From: Longimicrobium sp.
GTDB taxonomy: Bacteria > Gemmatimonadota > Gemmatimonadetes > Longimicrobiales > Longimicrobiaceae
Length of the DNA: 64,000 bases
Reading direction: 5' to 3'
NCBI RefSeq assembly: GCF_035474595.1
Contig: NZ_DATIND010000022.1
Location: 1 to 64,000 of the forward strand
Shown here piece after piece: positions 23,503 to 33,544 of this stretch (position 1 is its first letter; the number at the start of each line of letters is the position of its first letter). The position numbers were made by a program, and so were the translations under genes. The notes below the pieces were generated by a model. It was not told the DNA's origin. It was given only the letters and a program-made list of their open reading frames with translations, and made no database searches.

Positions 23503-24687
23503 TCAGCCGGCCGCGGGCGCATCTCCATCTCCCGTCGTTGCCGATGCCGATGCCGTCACGGTTGCGCCGTCGCCTTCCGCCGCGGATGCATCTCCATCTC
23601 CCGTCGTTGCCGACACCGTCACGGTTGCGCCGGAGTCATTCGCCGCCGGCGCGTTTTCATCTTCCGATGACGCGGTTGCCGGAGCCTGGGCATCATCTGG
23701 CGACCCGGGTGCGCCGACGATGGGGATGTTGCCGACGGCGATGGTGGTCGCGGGCGGCGCATCAGCGTCGGCGGGCGCGGCCTGCGGCACCAGCCCGTTC
23801 AGGATCGTCTGCAGCTCGCTGGTGATGTCCGCCGCTCCCGCGCCGGTCGAGAGCCGCTGCTGCAGCCGCACGATCTGGCCGGCGAGGGCGACCCGGCTCT
23901 GGCTGTTCTCCTCGTTGGCGCGGACCTGCGCCGCTCGCTCGCGCTGCGCGATCTCGTCTTTCGCGCTGGGACGGAACAGCGATTCCACCGTGTCCACCAT
24001 GCGCATCAGGATGCGGTAGACGGCGGAGGCCGAGAACCCGCCCAGCATGGCCAGCGTGGGCTTGCCCAGCTCCGCGAACGTGCTGTCCTTCGGCACCGGG
24101 ATGAGCGCGGCCAGGATCAGCCCCGCCATGATCCCGAGCAGGAAGCGGATCCAGTAGCCCGGCTCGTGCTTCGGGTCGTAGGTGCGCTTCACGATGTAGT
24201 CGCTCACCTGCATGAGCATGGCGAACGAGGCGCCCATCGCCGCGGCCGAAACCCACCACACCTCGACCGCGACCGCCTGCCACCCCGCGGCTGCCAGCAG
24301 GCTGATCGTGGGGTCGCTGAGCTCCTTGGTGATGCTGACCCCCAGGAACAGCGCGACGGACACGGCCGCCACGAGCATCATCCGCCGCACCACTCCCACG
24401 TGCCCCAGCCAGGCGAACCGCGTGGAGGCGTGGTCCTCGTCGCCCAGCACCAGGAGCGCGCGGGGCGTGGCGGGGGCCACGAGCACGACCAGCTGCGAGT
24501 GGATCCGCACCAGCGCGGCCATCTCCGCGGGTCCGGGCGAGGCGTTCCGGCGGATCTTCTCCAGGTCGCTCATCAGCGACGGCGAGAGCTTCATCCCGGA
24601 TGCGAGCGCGTAACGCGCCATCGAGGCGCACTCGTGCATGACCTGCTCGTGCATGTCCGCGATCTTCGCGGAGGAATGGGCTGCCAT
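23503..24687 (-). CDS. Multi-pass membrane protein with low-complexity tail
   Basis: A 394-residue protein. A cytoplasmic helical N-terminus of about 100 residues precedes four probable membrane helices: MMLVAAVSVALFLGVSI; WWVSAAAMGASFAMLMQV; FLLGIMAGLILAALIPV; and a weaker LAMLGGFSASAVYRILMRM. A coiled-coil-prone segment (SAKDEIAQRERAAQVRANEENSQSR) follows, then a C-terminal tail repeating ATVTVSATTGDGDASAAEGD. No family is recognised. ATG 24687 is preferred because the product then begins MAAHSSAKIADMHEQVMHE. The alanine/glycine/aspartate tail looks like slippage-generated sequence. Confidence 0.6.
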   Translation of the reverse strand: MAAHSSAKIADMHEQVMHECASMARYALASGMKLSPSLMSDLEKIRRNASPGPAEMAALVRIHSQLVVLVAPATPRALLVLGDEDHASTRFAWLGHVGVVRRMMLVAAVSVALFLGVSITKELSDPTISLLAAAGWQAVAVEVWWVSAAAMGASFAMLMQVSDYIVKRTYDPKHEPGYWIRFLLGIMAGLILAALIPVPKDSTFAELGKPTLAMLGGFSASAVYRILMRMVDTVESLFRPSAKDEIAQRERAAQVRANEENSQSRVALAGQIVRLQQRLSTGAGAADITSELQTILNGLVPQAAPADADAPPATTIAVGNIPIVGAPGSPDDAQAPATASSEDENAPAANDSGATVTVSATTGDGDASAAEGDGATVTASASATTGDGDAPAAG

Positions 24688-24915
24688 GGCGATCCGGGGG
24701 GATGCGAGGGAGGAGCGGGAGAGATGGAGGTCGGCTGGAGCCAACAGTCTAGCGCATTTGGGGCCGCATGTGAATACTTTTGTTCCTCAACCCCATGATT
24801 TGCCTGCATTTCGCCATCGTGGGGACAATAAAGAAGATACGCCGCGCCCGCGTTCCGTGTTATCTTGTCCGGCGACGCTCCCGGCGCCCGGTTCCCACTC
24901 TCCCCGTCCCCGCCC

Positions 24916-26277
24916 GTGAAGACACGCCTCCTTCTCCTGCTCGCGGCCGCCGCCGCGATCGCGGCACCCTCGTACGCGCAGGACACCGTCCCGCGCCAGC
25001 CGCCGGCCGACACCTTGCGCGCGGACACGCTCATCGTCGGCGGCGACACGATGATCGTGCGGCGCGCGGCGGGGGCGGACTCGGATGCCTCCCCGCGCCG
25101 GCGCGGCCGGGTGGCGGGGGATTCGGCGCGGCGCGGCAACACGCAGCCCCGCGCCGGGCGGCCGCGGCGGCAGGCGCGCGTGGCGGCGGCGGACACCGCG
25201 CGGCGCGGCCCCCGCGTCTGCGCCGGCGGCGACGTGACGCTGGGGACGAACCTCGACACCACGTGGGTGTCCACCGCGTCGGCGCGGGCGGGGCGGCGGG
25301 TGGCGGCGTTCCCCGATCCGGATTCGATGCTCGCGCCGCTGCGGCCGCTGCTGGACGACGCCGACGCGGTGATGCTGAACGTGGAGAGCGCCATCGGCGA
25401 GGGGCCGCCCGCGCGGCGGAAGTGCGCGCCGAACTCCAATACCTGCTTCGCCTTCCGCTCTCCCGTGGCCGCGGCGGGGGCGCTGCGGCGCGTGGCGGGC
25501 GACGCGCCGTTCGTGGGCAACGTGGCCAACAACCACGCGCGCGACGCGGGCGAGAGCGGCTGGTACGCGACCATGCGCCACCTGCGCGCCGCGGGCGGTG
25601 CCGTCACCGGCGCCGACACGCTGGCGACGGCGGTGGTGACGATGCGGGGAGACACGGTCGCGTTCCTGGGCTTCAGCCCGTGGACGGGGCCGGACCCGCG
25701 CAACCTGGCGGCGGTGCGGCGGCACGTGGCGCGGGCGGCGGCGCGCTACCGGTACGTGGTGGTGAGCGTGCACATCGGCGCCGAGGGGCGGGGCGCGCAG
25801 CACACGTACAACGCCACGGAGATCTTCCTGGGCGAGGATCGCGGCAACTCGGTCGCCTTCGCGCACGCGGCGATCGACGCGGGCGCGAGCGTGGTCTTCG
25901 GCCACGGCCCGCACGTGATGCGCGCGGCGGAGTGGTACCGCGGCGGCCTCATCTTCTACTCGCTCGGCAACCTGCTGACGTACGGCCCGTTCACGCTCTC
26001 CGAGCCGATGAACCGCGGCGCCATCGCCTGCGCGGACCTGCAGCCGGAGGGCGGCGTGGCGGCGGCCGAGCTGCGCTCCACGCGCCAGGTGCCGCCCGGC
26101 CTGGTCCGCCCCGACGCGGCCGGCACCGCCGCGGCGCTGGTGGATGCGCTGAGCGCGCAGGACTTCCCGGCGAGCGCGGGGCGCGTGGCCATGGACGGCT
26201 CGCTGCTGCCCCCCGGCGCCGCCGACGCCGGAGGCGCGCCCGCGGTGACGGGGCCGCGGCGACGCAGGCAGCAGTAG
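24916..26277 (+). CDS. CapA-family (poly-gamma-glutamate type) exported protein
   Basis: A 453-residue protein with a signal peptide ending APSYAQ and a GTG start at 24916. After a Pro/Arg/Asp-rich linker (ADTLRADTLIVGGDTMIVRR) the CapA domain begins near residue 105 with GGDVTLG. Its hallmarks are DADAVMLNVESAIG, GNVANNHARDAGESG, VVSVHIGAEG and VVFGHGPHVMRAAEWYRGGLIFYSLGNLL. The family is a metallophosphatase-like fold tied to capsule or poly-glutamate metabolism, but many members have unknown substrates. No cap/pgs genes adjoin it. A GTGTTATCTT sequence at 24857-24866 resembles a -10 box. Confidence 0.8.
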   Translation: MKTRLLLLLAAAAAIAAPSYAQDTVPRQPPADTLRADTLIVGGDTMIVRRAAGADSDASPRRRGRVAGDSARRGNTQPRAGRPRRQARVAAADTARRGPRVCAGGDVTLGTNLDTTWVSTASARAGRRVAAFPDPDSMLAPLRPLLDDADAVMLNVESAIGEGPPARRKCAPNSNTCFAFRSPVAAAGALRRVAGDAPFVGNVANNHARDAGESGWYATMRHLRAAGGAVTGADTLATAVVTMRGDTVAFLGFSPWTGPDPRNLAAVRRHVARAAARYRYVVVSVHIGAEGRGAQHTYNATEIFLGEDRGNSVAFAHAAIDAGASVVFGHGPHVMRAAEWYRGGLIFYSLGNLLTYGPFTLSEPMNRGAIACADLQPEGGVAAAELRSTRQVPPGLVRPDAAGTAAALVDALSAQDFPASAGRVAMDGSLLPPGAADAGGAPAVTGPRRRRQQ

Positions 26278-26668
26278 CAGAGTTCGGGCACGCCGGAGGA
26301 CAGCGGGGGGCGCTGCGCGCCAAGGCCCTCATCCCCCCCGGCCCCCTTCTCCCGACAGCAGGAGAAGGGGGGAGCACTCCTCGCGCGGCAGCCGTCGGAG
26401 CCACTGCGATGCTTCGCTTGGGCCCCGCATCACACGAAAGCCCGACGAGTGCTCCCCACCCTGCGCGCCGCGCTCGAAGTTACCCCCTCCCGTTATCGGG
26501 AGGGGGTACGCGGCCCCAGCCGCGGGGGGGGAGGGTTCCGGGGCGACGCGGACCCGCATCGAAACTCGGTGATGAAAGCTTTGAACGACCGATGGAAGAT
26601 CTGAACGACAGAAGGGCCCGCGCCTCGATCGAGACGCGGGCCCTTCCGATTTGCCGTCGCGACGGAAT
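26278..26668. other. 391-base spacer with inverted GC-rich repeats
   Basis: It contains a related pair of hairpins (CCCCCTTCTCC...GGAGAAGGGGG at about 26335-26375 and CCCCTCCCGTTATCGGGAGG at about 26490) and the terminator at 26611. The same CTCCCGTTATCGGG block recurs at about 28808-28830. No gene is visible. Confidence 0.5.
26611..26646 (-). terminator. Terminator for the NlpC/P60 gene
   Basis: A 12-bp perfect stem GAAGGGCCCGCG / CGCGGGCCCTTC with a 12-base loop. It lies 22 bases past the stop of the minus-strand gene. Confidence 0.6.
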
Positions 26669-27214
26669 CTACCGGCGATTGCTGCCGGTGTTGGCCGCCA
26701 CCGCGGCGGCGCTGTCGTCGTCGGTGAGGAGGCGGCGGACGCCGTACCAGGCGCGCACCAGGTGCGACGCGGGGCGGTCCAGGTTGGTCTCCACGATGCG
26801 GCCGGCGCCGGTGCTGGCGTGGATGAAGCGGCCGTTGCCCACGTACACGCCCACGTGCGTCACCCGCCCGCCGCGCCCGAAGGTCAGGATGTCGCCCGGG
26901 CGCAGCTGCGACGGGTCGCGCGGCACCTCGCGCCCCACCTGCGCCTGCGCGGCGGCGCTGTGCGGCAGGTCGTACCCCATCGCGCGCATCAGGTACTTCA
27001 GGAAGCCGCTGCAGTCGAAGCCGTTGGGGCTGGTGCCGCCGAAGATGTAGCGGCGCCCGATCTGCTGCCGGGCGAGCTGGACCACCGAGTCGCGCCGGGC
27101 TGCGGCGCGCGGGGCGGCCGGCCGGTTGCCTTCCTGCGCGGCGATCGTGGCGGGGAGCATGAGCATCCCGGCGCAGACGAGCGCGCGCAATACGGTTCCG
27201 CGGGGCTTGGTCAA
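26669..27214 (-). CDS. NlpC/P60 peptidoglycan endopeptidase
   Basis: A 181-residue exported protein with a signal peptide ending ATIAAQ if translation begins at TTG 27214; no ATG lies in a useful place upstream. The NlpC/P60 domain has its catalytic Cys68 in PNGFDCSGFLKYLM, His120 in RVTHVGVYVG and a polar third residue in the FIHAST segment (H132). These enzymes cut cell-wall peptides, usually between D-glutamate and the next residue. It has a single domain and no SH3 or LysM wall-binding module. It is near an L,D-transpeptidase on the same strand but separated by a terminator. Confidence 0.85.
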   Translation of the reverse strand: MTKPRGTVLRALVCAGMLMLPATIAAQEGNRPAAPRAAARRDSVVQLARQQIGRRYIFGGTSPNGFDCSGFLKYLMRAMGYDLPHSAAAQAQVGREVPRDPSQLRPGDILTFGRGGRVTHVGVYVGNGRFIHASTGAGRIVETNLDRPASHLVRAWYGVRRLLTDDDSAAAVAANTGSNRR

Positions 27215-27564
27215 GGCGCTGTGAGATCGGGGGTGACAACGGATCGGCGCTGGTGAACCAGGGGTCCGGGTGGCATCTCCCCGCACGAGGGGAAGACGGC
27301 CGCGGCGCGCCGATACGGAACGAGCACGTTGTGCTTGAGTGGGTCGCAACCTACCCCGCGCCCCATCCTCCGTCAAACCCTTCGGTTCACCCCGCGCCGT
27401 GCGTGTTTTGCAAGTCGCTGCTACGCAACCTGATACGGAATGCGCCGGGAGTGCATCCTAATCGTCTCTTCGGGTGGGGCGGTGGGGAGATCGCCATCTC
27501 CACGACGGAAAAAGACCCCGCGCCGGTTGGGCGCGGGGCCTTGGGTCCGATCGGCAGGCGCCGG
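27215..27564. other. 350-base spacer, no gene seen
   Basis: It contains the upstream region of the NlpC/P60 gene and the terminator of the L,D-transpeptidase gene. I see no repeat family member and no convincing short gene. Confidence 0.5.
27511..27541 (-). terminator. Intrinsic terminator of L,D-transpeptidase gene
   Basis: On the minus strand GGCCCCGCGCC and GGCGCGGGGTC pair and are followed by TTTTTCCGTCG. It lies 24 bases past the stop. Confidence 0.8.
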
Positions 27565-28416
27565 TCAGTAGATGTAGACCGGGGTGCCGACCGCGACCTC
27601 GTTGTAGAGCTCTTCCAGCGGCTCGTCGGCCACGCGGATGCAGCCGTGCGTGGCGGGGAAGCCGATGGCCAGCGGGTCGTCGGTGCCGTGGATCATGATC
27701 CCGCCGCCGGTGTCGAGCTTGAAGTGGCCCAGCACCTCGGGGATCTTGCGGTTCTCGGTGCCGAAGGGCGGGATGTACAGAATCCCCCCGAAGAACAGCG
27801 ACTCGTCGCGCGGGATGGGCGTGAACTCGCCGTCCTGCAGGTAGCCGATCCACGCGCCGCGGCGCACCACACGGCGGCCGTCCTCGAGCGTGAGGCCGCC
27901 CTCGGGGAACTGCCGCACGCGCTGGCCCAGCGAGTAGTAGTGCCAGTCGGGCGGGTTCCACATCGGCTCCTCTTCCTTCAGCAGCACGCGGCGCAGGCCG
28001 CGCGGCGTGTTGAAGTCGTACACGCGCCCGCGGGCCGTGGTCACGCTCCCCATCCCCACGCCCACCTGGGTGGAGAGGAGGGTGTCCTGCCCGTCGATCA
28101 GCCACAGGTGCCGGTCGTAGATGGAGACCACGATCTTGCGGCCGGGGATGGCGTTGGCGGCGCGGCGGTGGCGGAGCCACTCCACGCTGTCGGCGTGGTC
28201 CTTGGGCTTGCGGGGCGCCGGGTCCGGGTTGGGGATGCCCAGCTTGCGCAGCCGGTCCACGATCAGCTCTTCGCGCGTGACCAGGCCGCGCGGCGCTTCC
28301 TCGGCCGAGGCCGTGGTGCCGCCGGTGTCGGCGCGCGCGGCGAGCCGTTCCTGCGCGGCCAGCGGCGCGGCCGCCAGCGCGAGGAGGGCCGCGAGGGCCC
28401 AGCGGGTGTGTCGCAT
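27565..28416 (-). CDS. L,D-transpeptidase (YkuD domain)
   Basis: A 283-residue exported protein with a signal peptide ending AAPLAAQ. The YkuD domain occupies about residues 95-283 and begins RKIVVSIYDRHLWLIDGQDTL. The catalytic motif is GGIMIHGTDDPLAIG...ATHGCIRV, with the conserved His about 15 residues before SHGC-like THGC (Cys about 259). It forms 3-3 cross-links in peptidoglycan or anchors proteins to it. ATG 28416 is chosen from two nearby Mets (MHPMRHTR) because it leaves a standard signal peptide. A terminator with five T follows. Confidence 0.9.
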   Translation of the reverse strand: MRHTRWALAALLALAAAPLAAQERLAARADTGGTTASAEEAPRGLVTREELIVDRLRKLGIPNPDPAPRKPKDHADSVEWLRHRRAANAIPGRKIVVSIYDRHLWLIDGQDTLLSTQVGVGMGSVTTARGRVYDFNTPRGLRRVLLKEEEPMWNPPDWHYYSLGQRVRQFPEGGLTLEDGRRVVRRGAWIGYLQDGEFTPIPRDESLFFGGILYIPPFGTENRKIPEVLGHFKLDTGGGIMIHGTDDPLAIGFPATHGCIRVADEPLEELYNEVAVGTPVYIY

Positions 28417-28978
28417 GGGATGCATCGGGTTTACTGCGGTTGCCGCGTTCTCCCCCGGCGTCTCCGGGGGCCGTCGCCCGTCACCTGCCAGAATCGTGCA
28501 CCACCGTAAATCTGTATCGCCACAAACGTTCACGGTAGATGCACGTACCCGCGGCACCGGACATCGTTGCATCGCGGCGATGTTTTTCAACGGCGGCGGG
28601 ACGCAGGGAGTTTCAAAGGGGGATGAGTCGGGGGAGAAGAAAACCGGTGGCGAGACGAGCGGTGGTTGCGTCTCCTGGCCCCGCGGCCCTCTCCCCCGGC
28701 TCATCGCGAGAGAAGCTTTCGGAGCCGAGAGGATGCTTCATTGGGCATGGCATCACGCAGACGTCCTACGAGTGCGCCGCTGCCCGAGCGCCGCTTTCGA
28801 AGTTACTCCCTCCCGTTATCGGGGGGGGCATGCGGTCTAAGCCGCGCGGGGAGGGCTCCGCAGCGGGCACCGAGCCCGTTCTGCACCAGTCGCGCGGCTC
28901 GCCGATCCCTCGCACTCCCGCACTCCCGCACTCCCGCACTCCCGCACTCCCGCACTCCCGCACTCCCGCACTCCCGCA
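28417..28978. other. 562-base repeat-rich spacer
   Basis: No gene is evident. It contains a degenerate copy of the CTCCCGTTATCGGG block (about 28808-28830), shared with 26490, and the long octamer array C3 at its right end. Confidence 0.5.
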
Positions 28979-28980
28979 CT
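28911..28980 (-). repeat. Octamer tandem array C3 (AGTGCGGG on minus strand)
   Basis: Nearly nine perfect units of CACTCCCG, reaching the stop codon of the minus-strand MoaB gene. It reads AGTGCGGG in the sense of that gene. This is the longest perfect octamer array in the window. Confidence 0.95.
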
Positions 28981-29494
28981 ATCCGTCCACCAGCCACGCC
29001 ACGTGCCCGATCTCCGGCGCGATGAGCTTTTCCCAGGCGAGCTGGACGGCGGCGGGGGAGCCGGGGAGGGAGAAGACCACGCGGCCGCGGTAGACGCCTG
29101 CCGTCGCGCGGGAAAGCATCGCGGCGGCGCCGACCTGCTCCCAGCTGAGCATGCGGAAGAGCTCGCCGAAGCCGGGGAGCGGTTTCTCGATCATCCGCGA
29201 CAGCACGTCGTACGTGGTGTCGCGCGGGGCGATTCCGGTGCCGCCGTTGAACACGATCACGCGCGCCCCGCCGCCCGCCATCTCCTCCAGCGCCGCGGAG
29301 ACCAGTTCCGGCTCGTCGCGGATCACCCGGTAGCTGTCAACGGAATGACCCGCGGCGGCGATGGCGTCGCGGAGCCAGCGCCCGTTCGTGTCCGTCTCCT
29401 CCGTGCGCGAGTCGCTGACGGTCACCACGGCGATGGGGACCGGGCCGCGTCCCCCGGCCGCGCGGTGGTGGCGCTCGCTGCTGGCGCTCGTCAT
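28979..29494 (-). CDS. moaB: Molybdenum cofactor biosynthesis protein MoaB-type
   Basis: A 171-residue protein of the MoCF-binding fold. Signatures are [19 protein letters not shown] near the start, [20 protein letters not shown] and [22 protein letters not shown], plus the closing [21 protein letters not shown]. MoaB/Mog-type proteins adenylylate or bind molybdopterin late in cofactor assembly. AAGGTGGAG directly before ATG 29494 fixes the start. No other moa/moe gene lies in the window. The stop codon overlaps the end of octamer array C3. Confidence 0.9.
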   Translation of the reverse strand: MTSASSERHHRAAGGRGPVPIAVVTVSDSRTEETDTNGRWLRDAIAAAGHSVDSYRVIRDEPELVSAALEEMAGGGARVIVFNGGTGIAPRDTTYDVLSRMIEKPLPGFGELFRMLSWEQVGAAAMLSRATAGVYRGRVVFSLPGSPAAVQLAWEKLIAPEIGHVAWLVDG

Positions 29495-29670
29495 CTCCAC
29501 CTTCTCCCTTGATGCGGTTCGCGAATCCGGCGGCGCGGGGGGATGCGTATCACCACGGCCTGCTTTGCGCGGCCCCGCCGCCGCGCTACATTCCGGCATC
29601 AAGCCCCACACCCGAACGATCCCCCCGCCGCGCCGCATCCTCCCGCGCGCGGCGGAACCGGAGCCCGCGA

Positions 29671-31854
29671 ATGAAGCCGTTCTTCCGCGCCGCCGCAAGG
29701 GCGCTCGCCGGTCTCTCGCTGCTCGCGCTCGTCGTCTCCACCGTCACCGCGCTGTTCGGCAGCACGGGGAGCGGCGAGGCGCTGTCCGTGCTGTCGTTCG
29801 CCGCCGTCGCCTACGTCTACCTGCTGGTCGGCTGGTGGGCGTACCAGCGCTCCAGCGGCACCGCGGCCGGGCCGGCGTTCCTGATCCACGCCGCGTCGTG
29901 GGCGCTCCTGCTGCCGGAGGTCGCGCGCTGGAACGCGGCGGGGCCGCAGCCGGCCGGGTGGTACGCGGTTTACGCGCTGGGCGCCTTCCTGAACGGCGTC
30001 TCGCTCATCCACTTCGCCGCCGCGCTGGCGTTCCCGCGCGCGGTGGACCGCTGGCTGCGCGCGTTCGCCGGGGTGTACGCGGCGGCGCTGCTGCTGGCGC
30101 TGGTCTCCGTCGCCGCGGCGTTCGCGGGGGCCGAGCCGGTCGCGCGCTTCCTGGACGTGGGGGTGCGCAAGCACGGGCTGGACCTGGTCGCCTTCTGGGG
30201 ATCGATCCCGCTCCTCGTCTACGGAATCCTGGGCACCCGCGTTCCCCGCGTCCGCAGGCAGCTGGGGTGGGCGGCGGCGTCGGTCGCGGTGGGGCTGGGG
30301 CCCGGGTGGCTGCACAACGTTCCCGGCGTGCACGCGGCGCTGGCCGCGCAGGCGCTGCCGGGACTGGCGGTGGACGCGCTCTTCTGGGTGCTGCTGCCGC
30401 TGGGCTTCGCGTACGCCATCGTGCGCTACAACCTGTTCGACGAGGGGCGGCTGCGGGCGCGGGCGCAGGAGGTGTCGCTGGAGCTGCTGCGCTCGGGAAA
30501 CGTGGACGAGGTCGCGCGCAGGGCCACCGAGGCGCTGCACCACGACTTCGACCTGGCCTCGGCTTCCGTCTGGGTGCTGGACGATGCCGGGCTGCCCGTG
30601 CAGATGGGCGGCGACGCGGGGGCGGGCGATGCGCGGGCGGTGGAGCGCGTGCTGCGCGGGGAGATGGCGGAGACGGATGCGTCGGTCCTCGTCTACCCGC
30701 TCCGCTACCGGGGCGCGGTGGAGGCGGCGCTGTGGATGGAGCGCGGCTTCGGCGAGGGGTTCGAGGAGGGACACCGCAGCTACCTGGGGATGGTGGAGCC
30801 GCAGCTCGCCCTGGCCCTGCACCTGCGCCGCGTGGACGACCGCGTGCGTGTGGCCGCCGAGGAGCTGACGGCGCTGGCGCGTGAAGTCGATCAGGTCGCC
30901 GCCGAGCTGCGGGTGACGGGCGAGAGCGTGACCGCCGCGGTGCAGGAAGTCAGCATGGGATCGACGCGGCAGACGGAGGACTTCCGCCGCATCGCGGGCG
31001 CCATCGCCGGGCTGCGCGCCGCCAGCAAGGAGATCGCGACGCGGCTGTCGAGCGCCGACCGCTTCGGCGGCGAGACGCTGGAGCGCTCGGAGCAGGCCGG
31101 CGCCGACGTGGAGATGCTGGTGGAGCGGGTGAAGGACGGCGCGCGCCGCCTCTCCCTCGTGGCCGGCGAGGTCGTCTCGCTGCGCGAGCGCGGCGGCGAG
31201 ATCGGCTCCATCTCCGACGCCATCCGCGAGGTGGCCGAGCAGACCAACCTGCTCGCGCTGAACGCGGCCATCGAGGCGGCGCGCGCGGGCGAGCACGGCC
31301 GCGGCTTCGCGGTCGTCGCCGACGAGGTGCGCAAGCTGGCGGAGACGAGCGCCGGGAGCGCCGAGCGCATCGGCGTGCTGGTGGAGCAGGTGCTGGCGCA
31401 GATCGGCCGCGTGGCCGACGACGTGACCGGCACGCGCGCCGACATCGTGGAGGGCGCGGAGGGCGCCGACCGCGCCGCCGTGGCGCTGCGCGAGAGCATC
31501 ACCCAGGTGGCCCGTCTGCGCGCGGAGATCGCCGAGGTCGCGTCGCTCACGGCGGGCGCCACGGAGCAGAACGAGACCATCGCGGACGCCGTCACCCGCG
31601 CCACCGACATCAGCGAGCAGAACGCCGCGGCGGCCGAGGAGACCGCGGCGGCCACCGAGCAGCAGCTGGCGTCACTGGAGAGCGTGGCCGCGAGCGTGAA
31701 GGAGCTGTCGACGCTGGGCGGGAAGATGTTCGAGCTGCTGAAGGCCGACGTCCCCCAGCGCGACGCATCTTCGCCTCCGCCTCCGCCGCCGCCGGGGGAG
31801 GACGCGGCGGGCGTGCTGCGCTTCCGGGCGATCCGTCCCGGCGCGCCGGCGTGA
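29671..31854 (+). CDS. Chemoreceptor with seven-helix membrane sensor
   Basis: A 727-residue protein. The N-terminus carries seven hydrophobic segments (residues about 5-255), ending [18 protein letters not shown], a block typical of 7TM sensor modules of histidine kinases. A GAF-like segment follows (about 275-395). The C-terminal half is a methyl-accepting signalling domain with the conserved hairpin tip [21 protein letters not shown] at about 520-545 and [18 protein letters not shown]. It would relay a membrane or hydrophobic signal to a CheA kinase, but no che gene is nearby. It overlaps the next gene (GTGA) and so heads a three-gene unit. Confidence 0.85.
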   Translation: MKPFFRAAARALAGLSLLALVVSTVTALFGSTGSGEALSVLSFAAVAYVYLLVGWWAYQRSSGTAAGPAFLIHAASWALLLPEVARWNAAGPQPAGWYAVYALGAFLNGVSLIHFAAALAFPRAVDRWLRAFAGVYAAALLLALVSVAAAFAGAEPVARFLDVGVRKHGLDLVAFWGSIPLLVYGILGTRVPRVRRQLGWAAASVAVGLGPGWLHNVPGVHAALAAQALPGLAVDALFWVLLPLGFAYAIVRYNLFDEGRLRARAQEVSLELLRSGNVDEVARRATEALHHDFDLASASVWVLDDAGLPVQMGGDAGAGDARAVERVLRGEMAETDASVLVYPLRYRGAVEAALWMERGFGEGFEEGHRSYLGMVEPQLALALHLRRVDDRVRVAAEELTALAREVDQVAAELRVTGESVTAAVQEVSMGSTRQTEDFRRIAGAIAGLRAASKEIATRLSSADRFGGETLERSEQAGADVEMLVERVKDGARRLSLVAGEVVSLRERGGEIGSISDAIREVAEQTNLLALNAAIEAARAGEHGRGFAVVADEVRKLAETSAGSAERIGVLVEQVLAQIGRVADDVTGTRADIVEGAEGADRAAVALRESITQVARLRAEIAEVASLTAGATEQNETIADAVTRATDISEQNAAAAEETAAATEQQLASLESVAASVKELSTLGGKMFELLKADVPQRDASSPPPPPPPGEDAAGVLRFRAIRPGAPA

Positions 31855-32603
31855 GCGTCCCCGCGGCGGTCGAGACGGACGCGGACGGTCCCGCGGCGGC
31901 ACCCCCGGGCGGCGGGCGGTGGAAGAAGCTCTTGCTCGTTGCCACGATCATCGCCATCGTCGCCGCGTTCTTCCTGCTGGGCGGGCACGAGTACCTGCGC
32001 CTGGGCGCGCTGAAGGCCAACCGCGCGCGGCTGCTGGACTTCACCCACCGCCACTACGCCGCGGTGCTGGTGGGGGCGATGGTGGCGTACGTGGTGCTGA
32101 CGGCGCTCAGCATTCCCGACGCGGTGGTGTTCTCGCTCGCGCTCGGGCTGCTGTTCGGGAGATGGGTGGGGACGGCGATGGTGGTGGGGGCGGCGACGGT
32201 GGGCGCCACGCTGGCGTTCCTGGCCGCACGCTACCTGTTCGCGGACGCGGCGCGGCGGCGGATGGGGCCGCGGATGCAGCGCATCGCGCGGGGGTTCGAG
32301 GAAGATGCGTTCGGGTATCTGCTCTTCCTGCGCATGGTTCCCCTCTTCCCCTTCTGGCTGGTGAACCTGGTGCCGGCCTTCACCCCGGTGACCACGCGCA
32401 CCTACGTGGCCGCCACCGCCGTGGGCATCATCCCCGGCAGCTTCGTGTTCTGCAACCTGGGCGCGCGCCTGGCCACCATCGAGAGCACCGGCGACCTGTT
32501 CGACCGGCAGACGCTGCTGGCGCTGGCGCTGCTCGGGGTGAGCGCGCTGGTCCCCATCGCCTGGAAGAAGATCCGCAACCGACACTCCGGAGCCACACCA
32601 TGA
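31851..32603 (+). CDS. TVP38/TMEM64 (DedA-like) membrane protein
   Basis: A 250-residue multi-pass protein with five to six membrane helices. The family centre is clear: [40 protein letters not shown] and [22 protein letters not shown]38/DedA proteins are linked to lipid transport or scrambling and envelope homeostasis; their exact activity varies. The GTG start at 31851 overlaps the chemoreceptor stop (GTGA). Its own stop overlaps the next start (ATGA), so all three are co-translated. Confidence 0.85.
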   Translation: MSVPAAVETDADGPAAAPPGGGRWKKLLLVATIIAIVAAFFLLGGHEYLRLGALKANRARLLDFTHRHYAAVLVGAMVAYVVLTALSIPDAVVFSLALGLLFGRWVGTAMVVGAATVGATLAFLAARYLFADAARRRMGPRMQRIARGFEEDAFGYLLFLRMVPLFPFWLVNLVPAFTPVTTRTYVAATAVGIIPGSFVFCNLGARLATIESTGDLFDRQTLLALALLGVSALVPIAWKKIRNRHSGATP

Positions 32604-33403
32604 CCGACGACCTTGCCGCCCGCCCCGCGCCCGGCACCCTGGGGCGCACCCTGGCCATCCTGGCGCTGGTGCTGGGAGCGGCGGGCTTCCTGATGGTGGT
32701 GCTGGCCGGCCCCGGCTCGCGGCTGGGGTGGTGGGACTTCGTCACCGGCCTGCGCACCATGTTCAAGTATGGCGCGTACCTCGGCATCTTCGCCGTGGTC
32801 GTGGCCATCGCGGCCATGCTGGTGGTGCGGCGCGGGCCGGGGCGGGGCGCGCTGGTGATGGCGGCGATCGCGCTGCTCCTGGGGCTGGCGGCGTGGTACT
32901 TCCCGTGGAGCTTCCGGCGGCACGCGATGGGGGTGCCGCCCATCCACGACATCACCACCGACTTCACCAACCCGCCGGATCTCACCTACTCGCGGATGCT
33001 GCGCGACACCAGCGGCGGCAAGCTGAACAACTGGATGTACGAGGGAGATTCGGTCGCCGCGCAGCAGCGGAAGGCGTATCCCGACATCCAGCCGGTGATG
33101 CTGGCGATGAACCCCGACCAGGCCTACCGCGCGGCGATGCGTACCGCGCGCGACATGGGGTGGGAGATCGTGGTGAACGACCCCGCCGGCCGCCGCATCG
33201 AGGCGGTGGACGAGACGCGGTGGTTCGGCTTCAAGGACGACGTCTCCATCCGCGTGAAGCCCGCCTCGGGCATCTCGCGCGTGGACATCCGCTCGGTCAG
33301 CCGCGTAGGCCGCAGCGACGTGGGCAAGAACGCCGAGCGCATCCGCGCGTACATCGCCCGTCTCAAACAGAACAATCGGCGCGAGGTGGCGGATACGGCG
33401 TGA
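32600..33403 (+). CDS. DUF1499 family membrane protein
   Basis: A 267-residue protein. Three membrane helices occupy the first ~110 residues (TLAILALVLGAAGFLMVVLAG; YGAYLGIFAVVVAIAAMLVV; ALVMAAIALLLGLAAWYFPW). A periplasmic-looking DUF1499 domain follows, with IQPVMLAMNPDQAYRAAM and the signature EAVDETRWFGFKDDVSIRV. The molecular role of DUF1499 is not known. It is third in the chemoreceptor/TVP38 unit, with a four-base ATGA overlap. An octamer array begins right after its stop codon. Confidence 0.85.
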   Translation: MTDDLAARPAPGTLGRTLAILALVLGAAGFLMVVLAGPGSRLGWWDFVTGLRTMFKYGAYLGIFAVVVAIAAMLVVRRGPGRGALVMAAIALLLGLAAWYFPWSFRRHAMGVPPIHDITTDFTNPPDLTYSRMLRDTSGGKLNNWMYEGDSVAAQQRKAYPDIQPVMLAMNPDQAYRAAMRTARDMGWEIVVNDPAGRRIEAVDETRWFGFKDDVSIRVKPASGISRVDIRSVSRVGRSDVGKNAERIRAYIARLKQNNRREVADTA

Positions 33404-33406
33404 ACG

Positions 33407-33446
33407 GAAGTGCGGGAGTGCGGAAGTGCGGAAGTGCGGAAGTGCG
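33407..33446 (+). repeat. Octamer tandem array C4 (AGTGCGGA/G)
   Basis: Five units starting four bases after the DUF1499 stop codon, sense orientation. A second short, decayed cluster (CGCACTTCCGCACTCACGCAC, opposite strand) lies at about 33482-33503. Confidence 0.85.
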
Positions 33447-33544
33447 TTGGCTCCGGCGTGATCCACGATCCGCGCATGTGGACGCACTTCCGCACTCACG
33501 CACTAACTCCTACCATCGACATTGACGATCAACCACAGAGTGTG

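Noticed and set aside
28911-28980. Regular repeats that could suggest a CRISPR array
   Set aside because: Units are 8 bases and contiguous with no unique spacers, and no cas genes are in the window. This applies to all the octamer and heptamer arrays.
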